A stretch of 64,000 nt of DNA from positions 1 through 64,000 of the forward strand of contig SFIQ01000009.1 of NCBI GenBank assembly GCA_004555265.1, given 5' to 3'. Both the position numbers and the translations under genes were made by a program. Shown here one piece after another: positions 17,282 to 25,407 of the stretch (its first letter is position 1; every line of letters starts with the position of its first letter). The notes under the pieces were generated by a model. It saw only the letters and a list, made by a program, of their open reading frames with translations. It searched no databases and had not been told where the DNA came from. The DNA comes from Ruminococcus sp. (lineage in GTDB: Bacteria; Bacillota; Clostridia; Oscillospirales; Acutalibacteraceae).

Positions 17282-18325
17282 ATGACCTTGGCGGAGCAAA
17301 CCGTGCCGAAACGATTGGAATACATTGATTTTATGAATATTTTTGCCTGCTTTGGGGTAGTGTGTCTGCATTGCTCGGGGTTGGTATTTCAGTTTTCCGA
17401 AACCCGTGCGTGGTTCGTGGCGATGTTCCAGCAAACTATGTTTCATTTTGCCGTGCCGGTGTTTTTTATGATTACCGGCACCACGCTTTTGGAATATCGC
17501 GCGCGATACTCTACAAAAGTGTTTTTTAAAAAGCGGTTTACAAAAACGGGCATACCGTTTGTCTTTTGGTCGCTTTTTTATTTGTTTTTGCCGACGGTGC
17601 TGAATAAAGCGCCGCTGCCCACTTTTGAAGCGGTGCGAAACGGGATTTTTAACAATGGCGCAAATAATGTTTTTTGGTTTTTTTATGTGATTTTCGGCAT
17701 TTACCTTTCTATGCCTGTGCTGTCCAAATTGGCAAAACCCGAAAATTTTCGGCAAATCGCATATTTATGTTTGCTTTCCTATTTTTTTGGCGGCATTTTC
17801 CCGTGTATCACCCGATTTTTACAGCCGATAAACGGCGGGATTGTGCCGACGATTGCGACGGGGTATCTCGGCTATCTGTTCCTTGGTTGGCTCATTCGCC
17901 ACGAAAACTTTTCGCGAAAAATCCGCGTCGCAGTGTATACAAGCGGCGTGCTCGGTGCGCTTTTGATGTTTTTCGGCACTTGGTGGTTGTCGCGAAAAAC
18001 AGGGCAGTTGGATACGTTCTTTATGGAATACTGCTCTGTGGCTTGTTTTCCGCTTTCCGCGGCGGTTATGCTGTTTGCAAAGCATTTCCGTTGGGAACGC
18101 ATTTATAAAATCATACCGCAAAGCCTTGTGCATACAATGGCCGGGGCGTCGCTCGGCGTTTATGTGTTGCATATGTTCTGCTTAACGGCGGTAGAGCATT
18201 TCGGCATATTGGCAACGCATCCGATTTACTATATGGCCATTATGCCGTTTGCGGTGTATGGGAGTTGCGTTTGCGTGGTGCTTGTGCTTTCCAAAATTCC
18301 GATTGTCAAATATATTGTCCCGTAA
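17282..18325 (+). CDS. Acyltransferase family 3 membrane protein
   Basis: The 347-residue polytopic protein matches the acyltransferase 3 (OatA/WbbC-like) family: an early RLEYIDFMNIFACFGVVCLH segment with the His in the first membrane helix, FHFAVPVFFMITG, and about ten hydrophobic segments. Such proteins O-acetylate or succinylate cell-surface glycans or lipids. It ends in the membrane and lacks the extracellular SGNH domain of OatA. AAGGAGG lies 4 bases before the ATG. It stands alone, ending at a bidirectional terminator. The acceptor substrate is unknown. Confidence 0.85.
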   Translation: MTLAEQTVPKRLEYIDFMNIFACFGVVCLHCSGLVFQFSETRAWFVAMFQQTMFHFAVPVFFMITGTTLLEYRARYSTKVFFKKRFTKTGIPFVFWSLFYLFLPTVLNKAPLPTFEAVRNGIFNNGANNVFWFFYVIFGIYLSMPVLSKLAKPENFRQIAYLCLLSYFFGGIFPCITRFLQPINGGIVPTIATGYLGYLFLGWLIRHENFSRKIRVAVYTSGVLGALLMFFGTWWLSRKTGQLDTFFMEYCSVACFPLSAAVMLFAKHFRWERIYKIIPQSLVHTMAGASLGVYVLHMFCLTAVEHFGILATHPIYYMAIMPFAVYGSCVCVVLVLSKIPIVKYIVP

Positions 18326-18333
18326 ATGTGAAT

Positions 18334-18373
18334 ACACAGCCGCTTTTGCATCGGCAAAGGCGGCTGTGTTTAT
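18334..18373. terminator. Bidirectional terminator between acyltransferase and HAD genes
   Basis: ACACAGCCGC and GCGGCTGTGT form a 10-bp outer stem, with an inner TGC/GCA pair, between two convergent genes. Confidence 0.8.
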
Positions 18374-19197
18374 ATTTGAACCCGTTGCGACAGAAATTTG
18401 GCAACGCCGTCTTGTTCGTTACTCGCAATGACGGCGGTTGCCTGTGCTTTCACTTCATCTACGGCGTTTGCAACCGCATACTTTTCATCGGCGACCGAGA
18501 ACAGCGTTAAATCGTTGTAATTGTCGCCGAATACGACCAACCTGTCGGCGTTTACCAACGCTTTTACTGCATTTGCACCGTTCGCTTTCGACGCGTCGGC
18601 ACTGTAAACCTCTAAAAACCAATAGTCGGTGTAGGTGTCTGCATAAAACGAAAAGGTTACGCCTGCAATTTTTTTCAACAGTTCGGTAATCGGTTTAAGA
18701 CTGTCAAAGGTGTCCACCAAATTGACATACACCGCGTGCTGTCCTGCGGGAATTTGCAGAGCATCTACTTTGCGAAACCGCTCGCCGAGCATTTTCTTAC
18801 GCGCGTTGTAAAAATCGCGGTTGACCTGTAAATCGAGCCTTGTATACTGAATGGATAATTGCCCGTCGTCGCCGTATAAAAACAGCATCGGCGCTTTGTT
18901 GTACTGCCCAAACGCCGCCACAACCTGCGAAAAGGGTAGGGGTGCAATTTCGTGAAAGGACACGGCACGGTTTTTCTTCAAATCATATAGAAATACGCCG
19001 TTCATTAAGACGATTGGCGCGGTAATGTGCAGCCCTTTGAGCAGGTCTTTCGCCGTCATACTGCTGCGCGCGGTGGCAACCGAAAACAAAAGCCCTTTTT
19101 CTGTGAGCGTGTTTATAATGCGGCGGCTCTTGTCCGAAACCGTGCCGTTGTTATCGAAAAATGTTCCGTCTAAATCCGTAATATATAAAGTGCGCAT
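18370..19197 (-). CDS. Cof-type HAD-IIB phosphatase
   Basis: The 275-residue protein is a haloacid-dehalogenase superfamily hydrolase of the Cof/YbiV subclass, which dephosphorylates sugar phosphates or cofactors such as FMN in the cytosol. Motif I is ITDLDGTFFDNNG near the N-terminus with the nucleophile Asp, motif II is the Ser/Thr in SVATARS, and the late motif VVFGDNYNDLTLF supplies the metal-binding acids. The large C2 cap lies between about residues 80 and 200. The substrate is not predictable. It is monocistronic and convergent with the acyltransferase gene. Confidence 0.9.
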   Translation of the reverse strand: MRTLYITDLDGTFFDNNGTVSDKSRRIINTLTEKGLLFSVATARSSMTAKDLLKGLHITAPIVLMNGVFLYDLKKNRAVSFHEIAPLPFSQVVAAFGQYNKAPMLFLYGDDGQLSIQYTRLDLQVNRDFYNARKKMLGERFRKVDALQIPAGQHAVYVNLVDTFDSLKPITELLKKIAGVTFSFYADTYTDYWFLEVYSADASKANGANAVKALVNADRLVVFGDNYNDLTLFSVADEKYAVANAVDEVKAQATAVIASNEQDGVAKFLSQRVQI

Positions 19198-19290
19198 AAA
19201 TTCTCCGTTCGATTTGGTCGGGCGAACCCTTTTTTTGTTTGTGCCCGAACAGTATTATATAAAATCTCGGCGGATTTTGCAACCGGTCGC

Positions 19291-19319
19291 TTTACAGGTG
19301 TGCCGAAATATGGTATATT
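19291..19319 (+). promoter_or_regulatory. Promoter of the HTH-membrane protein / two-component operon
   Basis: TTTACA and TATATT boxes are separated by 17 bases, about 35 bases before the start codon at 19352. Confidence 0.65.
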
Positions 19320-19351
19320 GAGCATAAACCGATAAACGGAACGGAGGGTGT

Positions 19352-20263
19352 ATGTTGAAAACCAGAGGTCTTGCGGATTTTCGCGCCGAATATAATATTT
19401 GGCGCAAGGCTTTGGCGGAAGAACTCAACTTGCGTGAAGGGGAGTTGGCGCGATTGGAGCTGACGGGCGAAGTGCCCGAAACAGCGGCACAAATGCTGAC
19501 CGAAAAATATGCGCTTCCTGAAAATTATTTTACCGAAGACATAGAGCGCGCGGCTGTGCTCGCCGCGGCGGCAGAACGGTACGAGCCGAAAAATCCGTTT
19601 GCGTACTTTTTAAAAGTTGGATTTATATGGGAATTGTTGCTTGGTTGTGCGGGTTACATTTTGAACTTACCGTTGTTTATTTCTTCTTTTTTTAACCAAT
19701 CCGTCAGCGATAATTTGTTTGCGATCGAAACGGTCTGCCTTGGTATTGTCCAAATCGTTTCGGGCATTTACCTCGGCTCGCACATCCTCAAAAAAACCAA
19801 TTTTCGAGGTAGTATCGCGGACTATGAATTCTTATATCCGTATTTGCCGGGGATTGTCGGCGGTTTGTTTACCGGTTTGCTCCCCCGCACGACGCAACTC
19901 TTTGCCAATGGTGATTCGCCACTGCTTTCGTCGGAATCTGTCGGGCTGCGTTTCACTTTTTCGTTCACCGCCGCGCGTGCGGACGGGGCAGGAAAAGACA
20001 AGCGCCTGAAAATTCTGTGCGCCGTTGTGTTGGCTTCAAAATGCTTTTCGTATCTTGGGCTTATCATACGCGGTTCCTTTTTTGAAGCAGACTTGCTTTC
20101 TTGGGTTAACCGCGTGCTGTCCTTCCTTTTGTTGCTTGCGGTGCTGTACGGCGTACTGTTCGGGGTCCGGAAAAATCCGCGTTTCAAAACGCTGTGGCTT
20201 ACCGTTTTGCCGATTTTGGCTATGGCTGTGCCGACGGTAAATGCTGTCCGTTGCCATTTGTGA
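19352..20263 (+). CDS. Membrane protein with N-terminal helix-turn-helix-like region, unknown function
   Basis: I do not recognise a named family. The 303-residue protein starts with a soluble region of about 75 residues that resembles a Cro/C1-type helix-turn-helix (LNLREGELARLELTGEVPET), followed by about six to eight hydrophobic segments in two blocks (about residues 85-160 and 225-300). The ATG has an upstream GGAGGG. Its last 23 bases overlap the start of the response regulator gene, so the two are translationally coupled. It may be a membrane-tethered regulator or the protein sensed by, or partnered with, the histidine kinase downstream. Confidence in coding is high, in role low. Confidence 0.75.
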   Translation: MLKTRGLADFRAEYNIWRKALAEELNLREGELARLELTGEVPETAAQMLTEKYALPENYFTEDIERAAVLAAAAERYEPKNPFAYFLKVGFIWELLLGCAGYILNLPLFISSFFNQSVSDNLFAIETVCLGIVQIVSGIYLGSHILKKTNFRGSIADYEFLYPYLPGIVGGLFTGLLPRTTQLFANGDSPLLSSESVGLRFTFSFTAARADGAGKDKRLKILCAVVLASKCFSYLGLIIRGSFFEADLLSWVNRVLSFLLLLAVLYGVLFGVRKNPRFKTLWLTVLPILAMAVPTVNAVRCHL

Positions 20264-20951
20264 TGATGAACCGCTTGTGCGCAAAGAGATTGCCGACCTT
20301 ACCGCGGCGTATTTTGCCCGCGCGGATATTGACGGGCACCTGACGGAATTTCCCGACGGCGAAACGCTCGTTTCCGCTTATAAAAACGGTACGGCGGATT
20401 TTCAAATCGTCTTTTTAGACATCAAAATGCAGGGGATAAACGGTATTTCCGCCGCAAAACAACTGCGCGAATATGACGAAAATGCGCTGATTGTGTTTAT
20501 TACCTCGTCGGCGGAATATGTGTTCCGCGGGTATGAGGTCAAAGCATTTCGCTACATCTTAAAAACCGAATTACAGCACGCGTTTCGCAAGGTGTTGGAG
20601 GAGTGCGTGGCAGAACTTGCCGCCGCCCCGCAGAAAATGTTTACCTTTCACGCCGATATGCGTGACATTACCGTATACCTTGCCGATATTCTGTATTTTG
20701 AAAGCAGTCGGCGGCAAATTACCGTGCATTTGAAAAATGAGGACTATACCTTTTACGGGAAATTAGACGCGTTGGAAAAAGACCTTGCCGACCGCGATTT
20801 TGTGCGCTGTCACCAAAGTTTTTTGGTCAACGCCAAGCAAATCAAATCTGTGCAAAACGATGCTTTGCAGTTGCGCACGGGAGACACCTTGCCCGTCAGC
20901 CGCAGTCGCCGCGAAACGGTACGCAAAGCATCGCTGTGGGCAATGCGCTGA
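20241..20951 (+). CDS. LytTR-family response regulator (AgrA-like)
   Basis: The 236-residue regulator has a receiver domain (residues 1-120; acidic pocket CDDEP at 8-12, phospho-acceptor Asp60 in FLDIKM, Thr/Ser near ITSSAEY) and a LytTR DNA-binding domain (about 135-233). Such proteins bind imperfect direct repeats in promoters and usually work in peptide quorum sensing, bacteriocin or wall stress systems. It overlaps the gene before it and is followed after 14 bases by a matching histidine kinase. No agrD- or agrB-like gene is seen nearby, so the signal is unknown. Confidence 0.92.
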   Translation: MLSVAICDDEPLVRKEIADLTAAYFARADIDGHLTEFPDGETLVSAYKNGTADFQIVFLDIKMQGINGISAAKQLREYDENALIVFITSSAEYVFRGYEVKAFRYILKTELQHAFRKVLEECVAELAAAPQKMFTFHADMRDITVYLADILYFESSRRQITVHLKNEDYTFYGKLDALEKDLADRDFVRCHQSFLVNAKQIKSVQNDALQLRTGDTLPVSRSRRETVRKASLWAMR

Positions 20952-20965
20952 AAGGGGAGAAAGCC

Positions 20966-22294
20966 ATGTTTGAAACCGTATTATTTAATGCAGTAAAGGC
21001 GCTGTCCTCGGGTTTTGAAATGGTGTTCGCCTTTATCCTGCTTTCGCGGTTTTTTACCAAAAAATATGACAGTCCCTGGCCGCAGCGCATTGCATTTTTG
21101 CTGTCGGCAGGGACGCTTTTTGTGTTGCAGGAGGTCGGCTATGCGGGCGAAGTGAAACTGCTTGCCGAGTTTTTGTGGATTTTGGTGATTTCCTTTGTCC
21201 TATATACCGGCAAAAAGCGCGACCGCGTGGTGTTTTTGGCGGCGTTTTTGCTGATGCTTGCCCTTTCGGATATTTTGTCGGTGTTCGTGCTTTCTTGGGT
21301 GCGTGAACGCGCGCCATTCTTGGCGGGGGACAGTTTCTTTTTCCGTTTGGTCAACTTTGAACTGCCGTATTTGATTATGCTCGCCGTGGTGCTGTTGTTC
21401 AGTATGTTTATTCGCCGCAAGCAAGAGCATATCGCGTTTCGCTATTGGGTGATGCTTTTGGCGGTGCCCGTGGTGGCGCTTGTCACGCTGACGGTGTTCC
21501 AATACGCGCTCGAAAATTTGCCCGACAACCGCGAAATGCACACCTATATTTATATTTCCGCGGCGGGGCTTTTGTTTATCACCGTTTTGGTATTCACGCT
21601 GTTTTCAAAGCTCCAAAACCAACTTACCATTGTGCACGACAACCGCGACCTGAAAATGCAAATGGATTTACAGCGGCAGTCGGTGGAAAAAATGGAAAAT
21701 GCCTACAACCACACGCGCGAATTGCGCCACGATATGAAAAATCATATGGTGGCTTTGCGCGGGCTTTTGCAAAAGGGCGACACACAAGCGGCGCTGTCCT
21801 ATTTGCAAACCATGCAAAGCGATATGGAGGACGCAACCTATTTCGCTGTAACGGGCAACACGGCCGTGGACGCGATTTTAAACGAAAAACTCTTGACCGC
21901 CCAACAGCAGCAAACCAATTTGCGCTTTGACGCCGATTCTTTAAAAGAATGCCCCGCAAAGCCGATGGATTTGTGCATTATTTTGAGCAATGCCCTCGAT
22001 AACGCCTTAGAGGCATGCGCCAAAATCGAGGACGAGCAAGAACGCGTGATTACCTTAAAAATCCGCGCCGAGGAAGACGCTGTTGTGCTGTCCGTGCAAA
22101 ATCCCGTGGCGAAAATGCCGAAAAAGCGCGGGGCAACATACCTTTCCGACAAGCTCGACCGCGAAAATCACGGTTTGGGGCTTTTGAGCATTCGCACCAC
22201 CGCCGAAAAATACAACGGCGAGGTGCTCGCGGAATGTGAAAATAACGTGTTTACCTTGCTTGTCCGTTTGCATTTTGCAGAAAAAAGCGGCTAA
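20966..22294 (+). CDS. Sensor histidine kinase of the AgrC/LytS-like GHKL type
   Basis: The 442-residue kinase has an N-terminal block of about six membrane segments (residues 10-210), a short coiled-coil, the phospho-acceptor motif ELRHDMKNH (His255), and a GHKL ATPase domain with the N-box LSNALDNALEA and the G-box NHGLGLLSIR. The ATG at 20966 is chosen because AAAGGGGAGA lies 5 bases upstream. It forms the two-component pair with the LytTR regulator just upstream. The membrane domain resembles peptide-sensing AgrC kinases, but the inducer is not known. Confidence 0.9.
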   Translation: MFETVLFNAVKALSSGFEMVFAFILLSRFFTKKYDSPWPQRIAFLLSAGTLFVLQEVGYAGEVKLLAEFLWILVISFVLYTGKKRDRVVFLAAFLLMLALSDILSVFVLSWVRERAPFLAGDSFFFRLVNFELPYLIMLAVVLLFSMFIRRKQEHIAFRYWVMLLAVPVVALVTLTVFQYALENLPDNREMHTYIYISAAGLLFITVLVFTLFSKLQNQLTIVHDNRDLKMQMDLQRQSVEKMENAYNHTRELRHDMKNHMVALRGLLQKGDTQAALSYLQTMQSDMEDATYFAVTGNTAVDAILNEKLLTAQQQQTNLRFDADSLKECPAKPMDLCIILSNALDNALEACAKIEDEQERVITLKIRAEEDAVVLSVQNPVAKMPKKRGATYLSDKLDRENHGLGLLSIRTTAEKYNGEVLAECENNVFTLLVRLHFAEKSG

Positions 22295-22352
22295 ACCATA
22301 CCAAAAGTTACAAAAAATCAACCAAAAATGACATTCCCGAAATATTTTCAGA

Positions 22353-22405
22353 AAAAAGTGCTATTGTTTAGGTGTAAACCAAACAACAGCACTTTTCGGT
22401 TTTTG
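22353..22405 (+). terminator. Terminator after the two-component operon
   Basis: AAAAGTGCTATTGTTT pairs with AAACAACAGCACTTTT (one mismatch) and a CGGTTTTT tract follows. It separates the kinase gene from the small membrane protein gene at 22418. Confidence 0.75.
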
Positions 22406-22417
22406 GAGGGAAATAGT

Positions 22418-22873
22418 ATGACACAGTTTTTCAAAAACGGCTTGGTCGGACTGTTTGGCTTTTTCGCCGCCGACACAGTGTTACTGGCCGCATATATGTT
22501 GCGTGAAAGCTCATTTTTCGCGGACGGGTTGGATTACCTACTTGAAGGCATTTCTTTTATTTTATCACTTGCCATCGCTTTTTTTGTCGGGCATTGGCGT
22601 GGAAAACGCTATAACAGCGGCTTGAAAACCGTGTGCTCCATAACCTGTTTATCGAACGCTTTGCTGGTCTTAACGATTGTTCTCATTCTTATAAAAAAAT
22701 CTTTCTTTTATTGGTTGGCTTATCCGGCGCAACTGCCGGGAGAAGTGCTTTGTATGGCAATTCCGTATGAATTTTCGGCGTATGAAGAACCATTTGTGCT
22801 TATCGACGCTTTGGTTGCCGTGATGTACGCTCCCGCTGTCGGCGCATTATTTTCTCATAATTCTGCCGAGTAG
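22418..22873 (+). CDS. Small membrane protein, unknown (paralogue A)
   Basis: The 151-residue protein has four predicted hydrophobic segments and no recognisable domain. A strong TTGGAGGGA ribosome binding site lies 7 bases before the ATG at 22418, which supports it as a gene. Its N-terminus (MTQFFKNGLVGLFGFF) resembles that of the protein at 23115 (MTRILKNGLLASFCWL), so the two are probably diverged paralogues. It lies just beyond the terminator of the LytTR two-component operon and could be a target of that system (inference). Confidence 0.65.
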   Translation: MTQFFKNGLVGLFGFFAADTVLLAAYMLRESSFFADGLDYLLEGISFILSLAIAFFVGHWRGKRYNSGLKTVCSITCLSNALLVLTIVLILIKKSFFYWLAYPAQLPGEVLCMAIPYEFSAYEEPFVLIDALVAVMYAPAVGALFSHNSAE

Positions 22874-22875
22874 GG

Positions 22876-23083
22876 CACGGTCATACCGTTCCGTATTTTG
22901 ATGCAAATAAAAAATGTCATCCTGCGCGAAGCGAAGGATCTCAACTACACAAAACGAGATATTGCGAAATGAGATTCTTCGGCTCCGCCGCAGAATGACA
23001 AAGGAGAAACGGGCGAACGCAGTTTTCCCCTACGCACCGAATCAAATTATTCGGGTAGGGCGGGGGCTTGCCCCCGCCGTAAG
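22876..23083. repeat. Intergenic repeat modules between the two small membrane proteins
   Basis: A palindromic module starts AATGTCATCCTGCGCGAAG and ends CAGAATGACA (22914-23000), preceded by an ACGGTC...CCGT remnant. A GTAGGGCGGGGGC...GCCCGCCG-type module lies at 23055-23079. Both are members of the families seen elsewhere in the window. The insertion splits what was probably a tandem pair of related genes. Confidence 0.8.
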
Positions 23084-23114
23084 AACTTTCAAAAAAGAAT
23101 GCGGAGGAATGAAC

Positions 23115-23711
23115 ATGACACGGATTTTAAAAAATGGCTTACTTGCAAGTTTCTGTTGGCTTTGCTATCACTTTATTTTCAGTATGCTCTCGATTGTATT
23201 TTATTCGGCAATTACCGAATGCTGCTTTGCGTCGCTCGCCGCCATGACGGATGTGTACGATGCCGATCCAAGCGGAAAAAAAGAAATTCTCCTTTTGTTC
23301 TTTGTTTTTCTGCTGTTGGTGATTTTGGGACTTGTTGTCCTGTATTTTGTCGGGAAACACGGTTTGTGTCGCGTAACGAACACGGCGGTGGGTTTTCTTT
23401 CCCTGCTTTTGTTTTATCCGCTGATTTTGGGCTTGAATTATTTTTGGATGGGGACGGATTTCTTTTCGCTTGCCACTTGGTTTTTCAGCATTTGTCAAAA
23501 TACGGTGTTCGCGTATCATGATGTGACGCGGCAAATCGGAACGGTGTTTGACAGTACACTTTTCAGAGTATTTGAAACGTGTGCGGATTCTTTCTTAGCC
23601 AACGCGGTATTGTTCCTTGTGCCGTATATTGCAATGTTTATCGGTATGCAAAGGCGTCAGCCTGACAGCAAGCGTGAAAATAGCCCCGCTGCCACAATTC
23701 CGGAATCATAA
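23115..23711 (+). CDS. Small membrane protein, unknown (paralogue B)
   Basis: The 198-residue protein has about four hydrophobic segments and no named domain. GGAGG at 23103-23107 gives good spacing to the ATG at 23115; the ATG at 23109 is too close. The first 16 residues resemble the start of the protein encoded at 22418, as does the overall layout of short loops between membrane helices. The last 20 residues are polar. Its job is unknown. It could be part of a small-membrane-protein set controlled by the upstream two-component system. Confidence 0.65.
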   Translation: MTRILKNGLLASFCWLCYHFIFSMLSIVFYSAITECCFASLAAMTDVYDADPSGKKEILLLFFVFLLLVILGLVVLYFVGKHGLCRVTNTAVGFLSLLLFYPLILGLNYFWMGTDFFSLATWFFSICQNTVFAYHDVTRQIGTVFDSTLFRVFETCADSFLANAVLFLVPYIAMFIGMQRRQPDSKRENSPAATIPES

Positions 23712-23744
23712 AACAAATCACACCGGGTGTGGAAATCTGCCGCT

Positions 23745-23815
23745 ATGCGAAAAACCATTGTGCGCAGGGGCGCTTCACGAAGCACCCGCGGCGGGGGCGA
23801 GTCCCGCCCTACCGT
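23745..23815. repeat. Inverted copy of the GTAGGGCGGG intergenic module
   Basis: The segment ending GTCCCGCCCTACC at 23813 is an inverted copy of the same family, between convergent genes. No gene is visible. Confidence 0.7.
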
Positions 23816-23865
23816 TATAAAACACGCTTTTCTCCTTATGGGAGAATTTCTCCCCCACACACAAA

Positions 23866-23893
23866 ACCCCCGCCTTTTTAGAAAGGCGGGGGT
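23866..23893 (-). terminator. Terminator of the CorC-type gene
   Basis: On the - strand ACCCCCGCCTTT pairs with AAAGGCGGGGGT and is followed by TTTTG. Confidence 0.85.
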
Positions 23894-23909
23894 GAAATTT
23901 TCATGCAAT

Positions 23910-25313
23910 TTATTCCGCATCCTCTTTGCGGGCTCTGTCAAAAAAGGATTTCTTTTCGTCCGTTTCGCCGCCGTCTTTGGCGTCGTCTTTCGGCAAAATC
24001 TCCACTTTCACTCTGCCGATGCGGCGTTCCTCGACATTCAAAACCGTAAAACGGACATTTTCATATTCTACGGAGTTCATTTCGCCGTCCTGCGGCAAAA
24101 AGCCCAAACGGCTGATGATAAATCCGCCCAAGGTATCGTAATCGTCCTCGGGGAATTTGATGCCGATCTGCTCTTCGACCTCTTCCAAATCGGTGATGCC
24201 GTCAATCGTGAAGGTTGTCTCGTTGATTTTCGAGATTTCCTCGTCCTCGTTGTCATATTCGTCCTGAATGTTGCCGACGATTGCCTCCACAATATCTTCC
24301 AGCGTCACAAGCCCCGCCGTGCCGCCGTATTCGTCCACAACAATCGCCATTTGAATGTGTTTCTCGGTCATTTCCGAGAACAGCGCGCCGCAACGCTTGC
24401 TTTCGGGCACAAAATACGCCTCGCGCATCACATCTTTTAAGCCTTTGCTTTTCGGAAGTGCTGTGCCGATGTATTTCAGCAAGTCTTTAATATAGACCAC
24501 GCCGACCACATTGTCGGGGTCTTCTTCATACACAGGAATTCTCGAATATCCTTCGTCAATCGAGAGTTTAATGGTATCTTGTAAAGAGTCCTCTAAATCC
24601 ACACAAGCCATATCCGTGCGGTGGGTCATAATATCGGCGACATCAATATCGTCAAACTCGAAAATGTTGTTAATCATTTCCTTTTGCACATCTTCGATAA
24701 CGCCTTTTTCCTGCCCGACATCCACCATCATACGGATTTCTTCCTCGGTGACCTCTTCCTCGTCGGCGTTCGGGTCCATACCGAACAACCGCACCACGGC
24801 GTTGGTCGAAACCGAAAGGATTTTCACAAACGGTTTGCAGACTTTGGAGACAAACAGCAAAATCGGCACAACGGCAAACGAAACCTGCTCGGATTTTTGC
24901 ATGGCGATTTTTTTCGGTGCGAGCTCGCCCAAAACGAGTGAAAAGTAAGAAGTTATCAGCGTAATAAGCACCGTGGAAACGCCGCTGATAAGCCCCAACG
25001 GTACCACATTTGCAACGGCGGTATTTGCAAGGGCGTTTGTAAGCATGACGGCAAAGCTTTGCGCCGCGGTTGCGGAAGTCAAAAACCCTGCCAAGGTGAC
25101 GCCGATTTGAATGGTCGAGAGGAAATTGCTCGAATTTTCCGTCAGTTTTTTCACCTGACGGGCTTTTTTGTGTCCGTCCTCCGCCATTTTATCAATTTTT
25201 GCGTCATTCAGCGAGATAATCGCAATCTCCGACATCGCAAAAAATGCGTTTAAAAGCGTTAAAATAAACAGTAAAATGACCTTTAAGATAATACTCCCGG
25301 GGTCTGCGTCCAT
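23910..25313 (-). CDS. HlyC/CorC family CNNM-CBS membrane protein
   Basis: The 467-residue protein has an N-terminal CNNM (DUF21) membrane domain (residues 1-190, about four helices), a CBS pair (about 205-330; YSRIPVYEEDPDNVVGVVYIKDLL) and a C-terminal transporter-associated CorC_HlyC domain (about 350-435). Such proteins are linked to magnesium or cobalt efflux and, in some bacteria, to hemolysin-like annotation; transport is the likely role. The ATG lies 11 bases after an AGGAGT ribosome binding site. It is monocistronic. With MgtE at 34.9 kb it gives the window two predicted magnesium-related membrane proteins. Confidence 0.88.
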   Translation of the reverse strand: MDADPGSIILKVILLFILTLLNAFFAMSEIAIISLNDAKIDKMAEDGHKKARQVKKLTENSSNFLSTIQIGVTLAGFLTSATAAQSFAVMLTNALANTAVANVVPLGLISGVSTVLITLITSYFSLVLGELAPKKIAMQKSEQVSFAVVPILLFVSKVCKPFVKILSVSTNAVVRLFGMDPNADEEEVTEEEIRMMVDVGQEKGVIEDVQKEMINNIFEFDDIDVADIMTHRTDMACVDLEDSLQDTIKLSIDEGYSRIPVYEEDPDNVVGVVYIKDLLKYIGTALPKSKGLKDVMREAYFVPESKRCGALFSEMTEKHIQMAIVVDEYGGTAGLVTLEDIVEAIVGNIQDEYDNEDEEISKINETTFTIDGITDLEEVEEQIGIKFPEDDYDTLGGFIISRLGFLPQDGEMNSVEYENVRFTVLNVEERRIGRVKVEILPKDDAKDGGETDEKKSFFDRARKEDAE

Positions 25314-25407
25314 ATAAATTTGGGACTCCTTTCAAAATTTCATAATTTGCAATATAGTATATACCATTTTTCCTATAAAGTCAACACGGTGACCAATAGC
25401 GCGGCAA

